Shown here piece after piece: positions 38,725 to 47,730 of a stretch of 64,000 nucleotides of DNA. How positions within the stretch are numbered: position 1 is the stretch's first letter; each line of letters starts with the position of its first letter. The notes under the pieces are model-generated. The model was not told the DNA's origin and did not search any database. It saw only the letters and a program-made list of their open reading frames with translations. Source of the DNA: Pseudomonadota bacterium (GTDB lineage Bacteria; Pseudomonadota; Gammaproteobacteria; Pseudomonadales; Moraxellaceae); assembly GCA_021851865.1 (NCBI GenBank), contig JAJZBU010000013.1, forward strand, positions 1 to 64,000. Direction: 5' to 3'. The translations under genes were made by a program, and so were the position numbers.

Positions 38725-39431
38725 TGGCAGGAGCCCTGCTCTTCGATCTTGATGGCACCCTCGTCGATACGGCCCCCGACTTTGCCCGTATTCTCAATGC
38801 CCAGCGCCGCGATCTGCATCTCCCGGCCATCGCCGCGGAGCGTGTCCGGCACTGGGTGTCGCAGGGGGCGCGTCATGTCGTCGCCTCAGGTCTTGCTGAC
38901 TATAGCGCAGAGCCTGAACGGATCGAGCAGCTGCGGCAGGACTTTCTCGATCGCTACGCGCGGGAGATCTGTGTCCATTCATGCTTATTCCCGGGCATGC
39001 GCGAACTGCTCGCGCAGCTCGAACAACGCGCCATCGCCTGGGGTATCGTCACCAACAAGCCCGAGCGCTATACCTTGCCGCTCCTGGCACAACTGCAGCT
39101 GCACCCCGGCACCGTCATCTGCCCAGATCATGTACCGAGCAGCAAACCCGACCCTGCGGGTCTGCTACTCGCCTGTCAGCAACTCGACCGCTGTGTCCAC
39201 GCATCGCTCTACGTCGGTGACCATGAGCGCGATATCGAAGCCGGACGACGCGCCGGCATGGGCACCGTCGCCGTCAGCTGGGGCTATACCCTCGAGGGTG
39301 ACGACCCCAAGCGCTGGCGCGCCGACCATCTCATTCAACATCCACAACAACTTTCTTCCCTACTCCATCTCATCGAGGATTCATCATGCACGATTACCAG
39401 GCCCCACCCGAGCTCCTCAAAGACAAGGTGA
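38721..39431 (+). CDS. mupP: HAD phosphatase, MupP/Gph type
   Basis: The 236-residue HAD hydrolase has motif [10 protein letters not shown] (Asp9, Asp11), motif [10 protein letters not shown], the lysine in SSKPDP and motif [19 protein letters not shown]. Its position between ubiG and yciK matches Pseudomonas mupP, the N-acetylmuramate 6-phosphate phosphatase of cell-wall recycling. Sequence alone does not exclude phosphoglycolate phosphatase. Its last 46 bases overlap yciK. Confidence 0.85.
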   Translation: MMAGALLFDLDGTLVDTAPDFARILNAQRRDLHLPAIAAERVRHWVSQGARHVVASGLADYSAEPERIEQLRQDFLDRYAREICVHSCLFPGMRELLAQLEQRAIAWGIVTNKPERYTLPLLAQLQLHPGTVICPDHVPSSKPDPAGLLLACQQLDRCVHASLYVGDHERDIEAGRRAGMGTVAVSWGYTLEGDDPKRWRADHLIQHPQQLSSLLHLIEDSSCTITRPHPSSSKTR

Positions 39432-40135
39432 TACTGGTCACCGGTGCCAGCGACGGCATCGGCCGTGCCGCCGCCATTGAATACGCCCGCCTCGGCGCCA
39501 GTGTCATTCTTCTCGCCCGCGACCAGAACAAGTTGGCCCGCGTCTATGATCACATCGAGAGCCTCGATTGCCCGCAACCGGCGATGATTCCCCTCGATCT
39601 CGCCATCGCCGAGCCGACGGCTTATCAGACGCTGGCCAACATGATCGAACGTGAATTCGGCCGTCTCGACGGCATTTTGCACAATGCCGCCGTATTGGGG
39701 CCGATCACCCCGCTCGAACAGTATGAAGACGGCACCTGGGATCAGGTGATGCACGTCAACCTTCGCGCCCCCTTTCTCCTGACCCAGGCACTGTTGCCCA
39801 ATCTGCGCGCTGCGGACCAGGCCAGTGTCATCTTTACCAGCAGCAGCGTCGGTCGACACGCGCGCGCTTATTGGGGGGCTTATGCCATCTCCAAAGCCGG
39901 CATCGAGTCGCTCTGTCAGATCTGGGCCGAGGAGCTCGGGCGTTTGACGCGTATACGCTTCAACTGCATCAATCCCGGGGCGACCTTCACCGCCATGCGC
40001 AGGAGCGCCTTTCCGGCAGAAAATCCGGAAAAACTTCGCCGGCCGGAGGAAATTTTGGGCCTGTACAATTATCTCATGGGCAGCGACGGTGCCCACCTTC
40101 AGGGGATGTCACTGGACGCACAGCCGGATCTTTGA
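39386..40135 (+). CDS. yciK: YciK-type short-chain dehydrogenase/reductase
   Basis: SDR protein of 249 residues with the cofactor loop VTGASDGIGRAAAIEYARLG, the NNAG-like HNAAVLGP, catalytic Ser in FTSSSVG and the YAISKAG Tyr-Lys pair. It corresponds to E. coli YciK, whose physiological substrate is not settled. The start lies inside mupP in another frame; a GAGGATTC precedes the ATG. The unusually long overlap with mupP suggests tight coupling. Confidence 0.9.
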   Translation: MHDYQAPPELLKDKVILVTGASDGIGRAAAIEYARLGASVILLARDQNKLARVYDHIESLDCPQPAMIPLDLAIAEPTAYQTLANMIEREFGRLDGILHNAAVLGPITPLEQYEDGTWDQVMHVNLRAPFLLTQALLPNLRAADQASVIFTSSSVGRHARAYWGAYAISKAGIESLCQIWAEELGRLTRIRFNCINPGATFTAMRRSAFPAENPEKLRRPEEILGLYNYLMGSDGAHLQGMSLDAQPDL

Positions 40136-40261
40136 CGCCAACGCCGGCATTTCGCTCGCCTGAGGCTGACGAAGGCCGGTTATTGCCTGATTAATCTCAA
40201 GATATCCATCATGGCATGAGTTTCGCTTGCAATAGGATAGCCCCTATTGGAGTGGTTGCTC

Positions 40262-41161
40262 ATGCCGCATTCTCAGGTCCTTCCCCTGCATCAGGCTCCT
40301 GCCCCCGGTCGAGACCGCAAGGCGCGCATAGCCCTGCGCTCGCCCATGGAGTTGCAGTTGCAGTTGCCCTCCTTGCTCGCGGCCAGCCTCGATCGCGACC
40401 ACGTCCTCGATCAGTATTTCGTCTACATCAGCCTCGACCTCAAACCCGCCAGCATCGCCGTCGTCGGCCATGGCTATCACTATCGGCAAGGCAAGGACAG
40501 CAAACACCAGGCGCACTATCAACTCAAGATCGATGACCAGGACCTGGCAAGACTGCAGATGACGCGCGCTCGCCCTTTCAGTGAAGCGGAACTGGCATGG
40601 ATCGAACAGACCCTGAGCTATCTGCTGCTGCCTTTGCGCCACGCCTTCGCCTATGCCCAGATGCAGGATCTCGCCTTGCATGACAAGCTCACCGGCGTCG
40701 GCAACCGGCGGGCCTTCGAGGTACAAGGGGAACGCCTGCTCAAATCAGCCTTGCGTCATAATCGCCCCTGCTGCCTGCTCCTGCTCGACATCGACCATTT
40801 CAAGCGTATCAACGATGAACACGGGCATGAACGCGGCGATCTCGCTCTGATCGAGACAGCGCAACGTCTGAACGATCAACTGCGTGGCAGCGACCTGCTC
40901 TGCCGCTGGGGCGGCGAAGAATTCATCGCTTTGCTGCCGGAGACGCATCTCCCCGGCGCCCGCATCGTCGCTGAACGCATACGGCATGCTTTCGTTGAGC
41001 AAACGATCAACGGCCTAGCGCTCTCGGTGAGCATCGGACTGGTCAGCCTGCTGCGCGACGAGAGTCTGCAGGAACTCTTCCACCGCGCCGATCAAGCGCT
41101 CTATCGCGCCAAACAAGAAGGACGCAACCGCGTCTGCGTCGACGGCCAGGAGCGCCGGTAA
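40262..41161 (+). CDS. Diguanylate cyclase (GGDEF)
   Basis: The 299-residue soluble protein makes cyclic di-GMP. Residues 1-130 form an unassigned sensor-like region. The GGDEF domain starts with LHDKLTGVGNRRAFE, has the active GGEEF at 217-221 and an inhibitory RxxD site (RGSD, 208-211) five residues before it, so product inhibition is expected. The ATG at 40262 follows GGAG; the TTG at 40247 is weaker. It follows yciK after a 126-base gap. Confidence 0.93.
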   Translation: MPHSQVLPLHQAPAPGRDRKARIALRSPMELQLQLPSLLAASLDRDHVLDQYFVYISLDLKPASIAVVGHGYHYRQGKDSKHQAHYQLKIDDQDLARLQMTRARPFSEAELAWIEQTLSYLLLPLRHAFAYAQMQDLALHDKLTGVGNRRAFEVQGERLLKSALRHNRPCCLLLLDIDHFKRINDEHGHERGDLALIETAQRLNDQLRGSDLLCRWGGEEFIALLPETHLPGARIVAERIRHAFVEQTINGLALSVSIGLVSLLRDESLQELFHRADQALYRAKQEGRNRVCVDGQERR

Positions 41162-41162
41162 G

Positions 41163-42038
41163 TCAGCCCTCCCCATCATTCTCGGTGTCATGACCATGAC
41201 GTGAACGCCCATCCTGGCGCGGCAAACGCGCCGGCAAGGGTTTCGCCAGCATGCGTTCGGTACGCCTTTTCTGCAGGCCATAGAGTCCGGTGCCGCGCCG
41301 GGGCTTGAGTTCGACCTGTTGTGAAATCTCATCGATCTGCGGAGCGTCAAGCTCGATCCAACGCCCGGTTTTCAGTTGTTTGGGCAGCGTCACCGTGCCA
41401 TAGCGGATGCGAATGAGCCGACTGACTTTGAGACCGACCGCCTCAAACATGCGGCGGACTTCGCGATTGCGCCCCTCACAGATGACGATCTGGAACCACT
41501 TGTTGGCGCCTTCGCCACCGACGAGACTTATGCTCTCAAACTTGGCCAGACCATCGTCCAGCAAGAGACCATCAAGCAGCTGTTGGCGCTTTGCCTCATC
41601 GAGCTCACCGAGCACGCGCACGGCATACTCGCGTTCGATATGGCTGGATGGGTGCATAAGGCGATTGGCCAATTCACCGTCGGTGGTGAACAGCAGGAGT
41701 CCCGAGCTGTTGACATCGAGTCGTCCGACCAGGATCCAGCGTTCCTGATGCACCGGCGGCAGATGATCGAACACTGTCGGCCGCCCCTCTGGATCTGAGC
41801 GGGTGCAGATCTCGCCCTCAGGCTTGTAATAGACCAGCACACGCCGCCGCTGCTCCTCTTCGGTGAGCAGCGTGACCAAGCGCCCATCGACGCGCACCTG
41901 GTCGCCGACTTCGACGCGATCACCGAGCTGCGCCAAGCGGCCATTGACGCTCACGCGGCCTTCGCTGATGGCGACTTCCATATGGCGACGCGACCCAACG
42001 CCAGCACGTGCCAGCACCTTTTGCAACTTTTCACTCAT
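41163..42038 (-). CDS. rluB: 23S rRNA pseudouridine(2605) synthase RluB
   Basis: The 291-residue protein has an S4 RNA-binding domain (KLQKVLARAGVGSRRHMEVA), the catalytic Asp in VGRLDVNSSGLLLFTTDG, and NREVRRMFEAVGLKVSRLIR. RluB isomerises U2605 of 23S rRNA. A basic C-terminal tail follows the catalytic domain. The ATG overlaps scpB by eight bases, as in many gammaproteobacteria. Confidence 0.93.
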   Translation of the reverse strand: MSEKLQKVLARAGVGSRRHMEVAISEGRVSVNGRLAQLGDRVEVGDQVRVDGRLVTLLTEEEQRRRVLVYYKPEGEICTRSDPEGRPTVFDHLPPVHQERWILVGRLDVNSSGLLLFTTDGELANRLMHPSSHIEREYAVRVLGELDEAKRQQLLDGLLLDDGLAKFESISLVGGEGANKWFQIVICEGRNREVRRMFEAVGLKVSRLIRIRYGTVTLPKQLKTGRWIELDAPQIDEISQQVELKPRRGTGLYGLQKRRTERMLAKPLPARLPRQDGRSRHGHDTENDGEG

Positions 42039-42651
42039 TATCGTTCACTTCTTCTGCATCATTCATGGATTTTACCTGCCCCACATCGATCAACTCGAGT
42101 TCCGCATTGATCTGCTCGAGATCGCGCAAAGCCGATAAAGGCGGCAAGTCTGCCAAACGCGTCAACTGAAAGCTGTCGAGAAATTGTCGGGTCGTGACGT
42201 AGAGCGCCGGCCGCCCCGGAACGTCGCGATGCCCAGCCACCCGGATCCAGTCTCTTTCCAGCAAGGTACGCAGGATTTGCGTACTGACCGCGACACCTCG
42301 GATGGCCTCGATATCGCCGCGAGTCATAGGTTGACGGTAGGCGATCAAAGCCAAAGTTTCCAGCAAAGCCCGCGAATATCGTTGCGGTTTCTCTTCCTGC
42401 AGCCGACTCACCCAGGGGCCATAGGCGCGCGGCACCTGAAAACGATAGCCCGACGCCACCTGCACCAACTCGACACCACGACCACGGTAGCGCGCCTGCA
42501 GTTCGCTCAGCGCCGCCTCGATCTGCGCGGCATGGATCGCCTCGTCAAGATCGAACAGAGTCAACAGTTGCTCGATCGACAGGGCTTGCGCCTGTGAAAA
42601 CAGAGCCGCTTCGAGAATACTGAGCAATTTCTCGCTTTCAATCACGCTCAA
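42031..42651 (-). CDS. scpB: Segregation and condensation protein ScpB
   Basis: The 206-residue protein has two winged-helix domains. Family marks are LEAALFSQAQALSIEQL, YRFQVPRAYGPWV, RYSRALLETLALIAYRQP and the TRGDIEAIRGVAVS segment. It dimerises and binds ScpA. The gene overlaps scpA by four bases and rluB by eight. No smc gene is in the window. Confidence 0.94.
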   Translation of the reverse strand: MSVIESEKLLSILEAALFSQAQALSIEQLLTLFDLDEAIHAAQIEAALSELQARYRGRGVELVQVASGYRFQVPRAYGPWVSRLQEEKPQRYSRALLETLALIAYRQPMTRGDIEAIRGVAVSTQILRTLLERDWIRVAGHRDVPGRPALYVTTRQFLDSFQLTRLADLPPLSALRDLEQINAELELIDVGQVKSMNDAEEVNDNE

Positions 42652-43475
42652 TCTCCTGCCGCCAGACGCGGCGTCGTACGTCGTCGCAGATGAATCGGAC
42701 CGCCCGCCTCGCTTTGCAAAAGATCGATCAGCCCCTCCTTGACCAATTCGAGAATAGCCATGAAGCTGACGACGACGCCGGCACGCCCTTCGGCGACGTG
42801 AAACAGACTGACGAAAGCCAGCACACTTTCGTCCTGCAAACGCTGCAGGACCTCGGCCATGCGCTCACGCAAACTGAGCCCCTCAGCGCTGACCTGATGG
42901 CTCTCGAACAACTCTGAACGCCGCAGGACGTCCTGCAAGGCGAGGAGCAGTTCCGCCAGATCGACAGGGACAGGAGGACGCGGTGCCTGGTAATCGCAGG
43001 CCTGTGCCCGTGCCTGGAAAACGTCGCGACCTTCCAGGGGAAGGGCGTCGAGATCGCCGGCAGCATTTTTGTAGCGCTCATATTCCTGCAGGCGCCGTAT
43101 CAGTTCAGCGCGCGGGTCCTCACCGCTTTCCTCATCGATAGCGGTGCTGCGCGGCAGGAGACAGCGCGACTTGATCTCGCCGAGCACCGCCGCCATGACC
43201 AAGTATTCTGCCGCCAACTCGATGCGCAAGGACTGCATGACTTCCATATAGGCGAGATACTGGCGCGTGATCTCGGCGACGGGAATGTCGAGAATATCGA
43301 GATTTTGACGCCTGATCAGGTAGAGCAGAAGATCGAGGGGGCCCTCGAAAGTCTCAAGAAAGACCTCGAGAGCATCCGGCGGAATATAGAGATCTTCCGG
43401 CAAGCGGGTATAAGCCTGTCCGTGGACGAGGGCAAAGGGCATCTCCACCTGAGCCGACGAACTTACTTCTTGCAT
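42648..43475 (-). CDS. scpA: Segregation and condensation protein ScpA (kleisin)
   Basis: The 275-residue kleisin of the SMC-ScpAB complex. The N-terminal signature FEGPLDLLLYLIRRQNLDILDI binds the SMC neck, followed by EYLVMAAVLGEIKSRCLLP; the C-terminal winged helix (VVSFMAILELVKEGLIDLLQ) binds the SMC head. The gene lies 45 bases downstream of trpS, and is probably co-transcribed with scpB and rluB. Confidence 0.94.
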   Translation of the reverse strand: MQEVSSSAQVEMPFALVHGQAYTRLPEDLYIPPDALEVFLETFEGPLDLLLYLIRRQNLDILDIPVAEITRQYLAYMEVMQSLRIELAAEYLVMAAVLGEIKSRCLLPRSTAIDEESGEDPRAELIRRLQEYERYKNAAGDLDALPLEGRDVFQARAQACDYQAPRPPVPVDLAELLLALQDVLRRSELFESHQVSAEGLSLRERMAEVLQRLQDESVLAFVSLFHVAEGRAGVVVSFMAILELVKEGLIDLLQSEAGGPIHLRRRTTPRLAAGD

Positions 43476-43520
43476 GGTATCATCCCGACACGATGCGCTA
43501 GGCGCTTGCGTTTCTGCGTT

Positions 43521-44732
43521 TCAGCGATAGGCCAGCCCCATCGCCTCCCTCACTTCATCCATGGTGTCCTCGGCGACCTCGCGTGCCCGCGCGCAGCCCT
43601 CGGCGACTATGCTACGCAGCATGTCGGGGTTGCGCTCGATGTCGGCGGCGCGCTGCCGTATCGGCTCAAGCTCGGCATTGATCGCATCGATGATCGGCTT
43701 TTTGCACTCAAGACAACCGATCCCCGCCGAACGACAGCCTTCCGCCACCCATGTCCGCACCGATTCGTCGCTGTACACTTCATGCAAGGCCCACACCGGA
43801 CACCGTGTCGGCTCACCGACGTCGGTCCGTCGCACACGCGCTGTGTCGGTGGGCATCTTGCGCACTTTCTCCGCCACGACATCGCTCTCATCGCGTAAAC
43901 TGATGGCATTGCCATAGGATTTGGCCATCTTGCGGCCATCCAGGCCCGGCATACGCGCCGCCGGCGTCAACAGCGCCTGCGGCTCAGGCAGGATGATCTT
44001 GCCGAGGCCTTCGAGCGCGCCGAGCAACCTCTCCTTGTCGCCGAGGATGATATTCGACTGATCGCGCACCAGCGCCTGCGCTGTGGCCAGCGCATCGGCA
44101 TCACCGAGTTCCTGGTAACGCCGGCGCAGATCGACATAGACGCGCGCACTCTTTTTGCCCATCTTGTCGATCGCCTGATCGACGGCTTCTTGAAAGCCCG
44201 GTTCGCGCCCGAACAGATGATTGAAGCGGCGCGCCACCTCACGCGTCAACTCGACGTGGGCGACCTGGTCGGCACCGACCGGGACGTGCCGCGCCTTGTA
44301 GAGAAGAATGTCGGCCGACTGCAGCAAGGGGTAGCCAAGAAAGCCATAAGTGGCGAGGTCCTTCTCCTTGAGCTGCTCCTGCTGATCCTTGTAAGTGGGC
44401 ACGCGTTCGAGCCAGGGCAAAGGCGTCATCATCGACAGCAACAGATGCAGTTCTGCATGCTGCGGCATACGCGACTGTACAAAAAGGACGGCGTGCGCAG
44501 GGTCGACACCTGCCGCCAGCCAGTCAGCCAGCATCTCCCAGACGCTGTTCTCAATGCCGCGCACATCTTCATAGTGCGTCGTCAGGGCATGCCAATCGGC
44601 GACGAAGAAGAAGCACTCATACTCGTGCTGCAACTTGACCCAATTCTTCAACACACCGTGATAGTGCCCAAGATGCAAACGCCCGGTCGGACGCATGCCT
44701 GATAAAACGCGCTTGTCGGCTGTACTGCTCAA
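43521..44732 (-). CDS. trpS: Tryptophanyl-tRNA synthetase
   Basis: Class I synthetase charging tRNA-Trp. HIGH corresponds to GRLHLGH (residues 18-24) and KMSKS to GRKMAKSYG near residue 268. At 403 residues it is about 70 longer than E. coli TrpS; extra sequence lies between the Rossmann core and KMSKS (residues about 185-258, ending GKIILPEPQALL). All catalytic segments (TGRLH, GADQ) are present, so it should be active. Confidence 0.95.
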   Translation of the reverse strand: MSSTADKRVLSGMRPTGRLHLGHYHGVLKNWVKLQHEYECFFFVADWHALTTHYEDVRGIENSVWEMLADWLAAGVDPAHAVLFVQSRMPQHAELHLLLSMMTPLPWLERVPTYKDQQEQLKEKDLATYGFLGYPLLQSADILLYKARHVPVGADQVAHVELTREVARRFNHLFGREPGFQEAVDQAIDKMGKKSARVYVDLRRRYQELGDADALATAQALVRDQSNIILGDKERLLGALEGLGKIILPEPQALLTPAARMPGLDGRKMAKSYGNAISLRDESDVVAEKVRKMPTDTARVRRTDVGEPTRCPVWALHEVYSDESVRTWVAEGCRSAGIGCLECKKPIIDAINAELEPIRQRAADIERNPDMLRSIVAEGCARAREVAEDTMDEVREAMGLAYR

Positions 44733-44816
44733 AACCTTAGGCTCCCCTGGGCAATGCGCCCATTATAACCCATCCCGGGCACCCGCTTCAGGAGATCTTC
44801 ACGCACTAGGACTGAA

Positions 44817-45440
44817 TTAGGACTGAATAAAGTCGCGGGTGTCACCCGCCCCCTCACGCAGAATTTGCACACCCTCACTGAGATCGATGACTGTGGTCGG
44901 ACGCACGCCGGTATGCCCGCCGTCGATGATCAGATCGACCTGGCCGCGCAAAGTCGACTCCAGCTCATCAGCGTCGGCGATGGCCTCAGTGACGCCGGGC
45001 AGGTATAAAGTCGTCGTCAGCATGGGCTCGCCCAACTCTGCCAGAAGCGCCTGACAGATGATGTGGTCGGGGATACGCAGGCCGATGGTGCGCCGCTTCG
45101 GGTGGTGCAGACGACGCGGCACCTCGGACGTGGCCGGCAGGATGAAGGTATAAGGTCCCGGGGTGTGTGCCTTGAGCAGGCGATAGACGCGGTTATCGAC
45201 CTTGGCGTAGGTCGCCAACGCCGACAGATCGCAGCAGAGCAAAGTCAGCAGATGATCATCATCGAGCCGACGTACGCGGCGCAAACGATCGAGCGCCGCC
45301 TTGTCATCGATGCGGCAGCCGAGAGCATAAGCTGAATCGGTCGGATAGGCGATCAGCCCGCCTTGCCGCAGGATCTGTACCGCCTGACGCAGGAGGCGCG
45401 GCTGTGGGTTTTGTGGGTGTATCTGAAAATACTGGCTCAT
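44817..45440 (-). CDS. yciO: YciO/YrdC-family putative nucleotide-modification protein
   Basis: The 207-residue protein belongs to the Sua5/YciO/YrdC fold that binds ATP, threonine and RNA. It has LRQGGLIAYPTDSAYALGC, a basic PRRLHHPKRRTIGLRIPDH patch and the PTTVIDL motif. Size and neighbourhood (trpH, trpS, yciB) match YciO rather than TsaC; YciO's role in threonylcarbamoyl-AMP chemistry is uncertain. The ATG at 45440 gives MSQYFQIHPQNP. A short direct repeat (AGGACTGAAT twice) spans its stop codon. Confidence 0.85.
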   Translation of the reverse strand: MSQYFQIHPQNPQPRLLRQAVQILRQGGLIAYPTDSAYALGCRIDDKAALDRLRRVRRLDDDHLLTLLCCDLSALATYAKVDNRVYRLLKAHTPGPYTFILPATSEVPRRLHHPKRRTIGLRIPDHIICQALLAELGEPMLTTTLYLPGVTEAIADADELESTLRGQVDLIIDGGHTGVRPTTVIDLSEGVQILREGAGDTRDFIQS

Positions 45441-45450
45441 CGCTGGTTTC

Positions 45451-46299
45451 TCAAGCAGCACGATCGTCTGACAACAAGCGCCAGACCGACGATCCGGTGT
45501 CTGGAAGCTCGGCGAAGCCACCGAGCTCGGCCCAAGGCGTCGACGGGCCGTGAAAATCACTGCCTTGTGAGCAGAACAGCGCATGTTTTGTCGCCTGTGC
45601 CAGCAGCCATGGCCACTCACCCGGTAATTGCACCGGCGTCGCCACCTCCAGGGCCCGTCCCCCCGCCTGAGCAAAAGCGGTCAACAGCTGGGTCAGGCGC
45701 GTACGTGACAGACCATAGCGCAATGGGTGCGCCAACACGGTCACTTTCGCCACCTGGTTCAAAATCGCCACTCCTTCTTCCATGCCGATCCAGTCGAGCG
45801 GGACCGCCGCCTTGCGTCCAGTCCCGAGATAGCGATCGAAGGCTTGCTGCACCGAGCGTACCACACCGCGCTCCTGCAGCACCTGAGCAAAATGCAGACG
45901 ACCGATCGACTGGACGCTGGCGCTGCGCGCCAGGGCGGCCTCGTAGACGCCGGCGAACCCGAGCGCTGCCAGTCGCTCGCCGATGGCGACGGCGCGACGC
46001 TCCCGCACCCCCGCCTGGCGTTCCAGCAACTGCAGCAGAGGCGGTGCTTGCAGATCGAGGCCAAGAGCGATGATGTGAACGTTGACCCCCAACCATTGCG
46101 TCGACAGCTCGACACCGGCCAGCAGATGCAGGTCACAGGTCGCCGCGACGCGCATCGCCGGCGCGCAGCCGGCGATACTGTCGTGGTCGGTCAAGGCCAG
46201 CACCTGCAGACCGCAGGCAGCGGCGCGCAGAACCAAGGCCTCGGGCGTCAATTCTCCGTCGGAACAAACGCTATGCGCGTGCAGGTCGATCGTGGCCAT
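45451..46299 (-). CDS. PHP-domain phosphoesterase TrpH/YciV (RNase AM)
   Basis: The 282-residue metal-dependent hydrolase has PHP motifs DLHAHSVCSDG, ALTDHDS, GVELST, LAHPLRYG and GSDFHGP. The E. coli homologue (YciV, RNase AM/TrpH) hydrolyses 3',5'-nucleoside bisphosphates and trims RNA 5' ends. It lies ten bases upstream of yciO on the same strand and is divergent from yciB. Confidence 0.9.
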   Translation of the reverse strand: MATIDLHAHSVCSDGELTPEALVLRAAACGLQVLALTDHDSIAGCAPAMRVAATCDLHLLAGVELSTQWLGVNVHIIALGLDLQAPPLLQLLERQAGVRERRAVAIGERLAALGFAGVYEAALARSASVQSIGRLHFAQVLQERGVVRSVQQAFDRYLGTGRKAAVPLDWIGMEEGVAILNQVAKVTVLAHPLRYGLSRTRLTQLLTAFAQAGGRALEVATPVQLPGEWPWLLAQATKHALFCSQGSDFHGPSTPWAELGGFAELPDTGSSVWRLLSDDRAA

Positions 46300-46321
46300 A
46301 AGCTTCCAAAGGGGCTACAAT
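46293..46321 (+). promoter_or_regulatory. Candidate sigma-70 promoter of the yciB operon
   Basis: TGGCCA (46293-46298) and TACAAT (46316-46321) are 17 bases apart in the gap between trpH and yciB and point towards yciB. The -10 is good, the -35 is four of six. Confidence 0.35.
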
Positions 46322-46365
46322 GCCCACACCAGAGCCCTCCATCTTATACGACGGGTCGACACCGG

Positions 46366-46911
46366 ATGAAACAGTTTCTCGATTTTGTGCCCCTGCTGCT
46401 TTTTTTTGTCACTTTCAAAGCCCTCGGCATCTATGCTGCGACGAGCATTCTCCTGCTCAGCACGGTCCTCATTTATGCCGCCATCTACTGGCATAGCCGG
46501 AAACTCGACAACACCCAGCTCAGCACCCTCGTCCTCACCCTCGTCCTCGGGGGGCTGACCCTGGCACTGCACAGTGACACCTTCATCAAATGGAAGGCGC
46601 CCATCGTCTCCTGGATCATGGCAACGACCTTTCTCGGCAGCCACTTCGTCGGTCGCCAACTGCTCGTCCAGCGTCTGCTCGGCCATGTTTTCACCATGCC
46701 CCAGAATCTGTGGCAGCGACTCAATTTGAGCTGGGCCGGATTCATGGCTTTTCTTGGCGGCAGCAATCTTTTCATCGCCTTTCATTACCCTCAGCATTGG
46801 GTCAGCTTCAAGGTCTTTGGCTCTTTAATCCTGACCCTGTTGTTCGTCGCTGCGCAATTGTGGGTCCTGCGCCCCTATTTGGCGCCCCACCAAGAGCAAG
46901 GAGAATCCTGA
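46366..46911 (+). CDS. yciB: Inner-membrane septation protein YciB (IspZ)
   Basis: The 181-residue polytopic protein starts MKQFLDFVPLLLFFVTFK and has five hydrophobic segments with the conserved IKWKAPIVSW and WAGFMAFLGGSNLFIA motifs of the YciB family, which links envelope synthesis and cell division. Upstream in-frame codons are shadow of trpH. The stop is one base before the yciI start. Confidence 0.93.
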   Translation: MKQFLDFVPLLLFFVTFKALGIYAATSILLLSTVLIYAAIYWHSRKLDNTQLSTLVLTLVLGGLTLALHSDTFIKWKAPIVSWIMATTFLGSHFVGRQLLVQRLLGHVFTMPQNLWQRLNLSWAGFMAFLGGSNLFIAFHYPQHWVSFKVFGSLILTLLFVAAQLWVLRPYLAPHQEQGES

Positions 46912-46912
46912 C

Positions 46913-47212
46913 ATGTGGTACGCCATCTGGGCCGAAGACCACCCCAACAGTCTCGAGCTGCGTAAGCTGCACCGTCCTGCCCATCTCAGCCGCCTGCAAG
47001 CTCTGCGTGACGCCGGACGCCTGTTGCTGGCCGGCCCCCTGCCGGCCATCGACCTGGAGGAGCCGGGTGAGGCAGGTTTTCTCGGCAGCCTCATCGTCGC
47101 CGAATTTCCCGACCGGGAAGCAGCACAACGCTGGCTCGACGCCGAACCTTATCTGTTGCAGGGTGTCTATGCGCGAGCGACGCTGCGCCCCTTCCGTAAG
47201 ACCTTGCCATGA
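46913..47212 (+). CDS. yciI: YciI-family protein
   Basis: The 99-residue ferredoxin-like dimeric protein has the family core RKLHRPAHLSRLQALRDAGR, LLLAGPLPA and the GSLIVAEFPDREAAQRWLDAEPYL helix region (positions about 60-82). YciI proteins are small putative enzymes with a conserved His-Asp dyad; the function in vivo is unknown. It always travels with yciB in this gene order. Confidence 0.9.
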   Translation: MWYAIWAEDHPNSLELRKLHRPAHLSRLQALRDAGRLLLAGPLPAIDLEEPGEAGFLGSLIVAEFPDREAAQRWLDAEPYLLQGVYARATLRPFRKTLP

Positions 47213-47730
47213 GACGCTTTGACGTGATCTGGCGCTCCTCGACGGTGTGTGGCGGCCTCTTCTTCATCCATGTCGCCAGCGCCGATCCGATCGCCGTGGC
47301 TGGCGCCGCGCCCGGCGTCACCTTCGCACAACTCGCCGCTCCCACGGCGAGTGCTACAGCCACCACGACATCAACCCCAACGTCGACATCGACCACGACA
47401 CCCTCCGCCACGACGACGGCACATCCCAAGAAGATGTCGGACTCTGCAGACACACCGCCGCAGTCGCCGCCTCCGGCACCACCTCCAATGACCTTGGCTC
47501 AGCGTCAGGCGGCGGATCTGCTCAACAATGCCCAGCGCCTCGATGCCACCAACCGCGACCTGCTCGCCGACAAACAAAAGCAGGCCTTGCAGATTGAACA
47601 ACTGCAGACTGAGATCAGCGCCCTGCGCGCCGATCGCAGCAACGAAGGCATCAGGGAAGGCGCCGGCGTCGTCGTCGTCGGCTTCTTGTTGGGCTGGTTC
47701 TTTGCTGGAAGACGGCGCAAGTCCTGGTGA
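47209..47730 (+). CDS. Unknown membrane-anchored coiled-coil protein
   Basis: The 173-residue protein starts with a basic, hydrophobic leader (MRRFDVIWRSSTVCGGLFF, likely cleaved after ASA), followed by a low-complexity Thr/Ser/Ala/Pro stretch (residues 44-95), a predicted coiled coil (residues about 96-145, LADKQKQALQIEQLQTEISA) and a C-terminal membrane helix VVVVGFLLGWFFAGRRRKSW with a basic end. The layout suggests a tail-anchored periplasmic coil. The gene overlaps yciI and mnmC by four bases each. I cannot assign a function. Confidence 0.75.
   Translation: MRRFDVIWRSSTVCGGLFFIHVASADPIAVAGAAPGVTFAQLAAPTASATATTTSTPTSTSTTTPSATTTAHPKKMSDSADTPPQSPPPAPPPMTLAQRQAADLLNNAQRLDATNRDLLADKQKQALQIEQLQTEISALRADRSNEGIREGAGVVVVGFLLGWFFAGRRRKSW

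Noticed and set aside
44733-44830. Tandem AGGACTGAAT at the yciO stop codon, considered as an attachment site
   Set aside because: Only ten bases repeated twice directly adjacent, with no integrase or tRNA nearby; most likely a small duplication.
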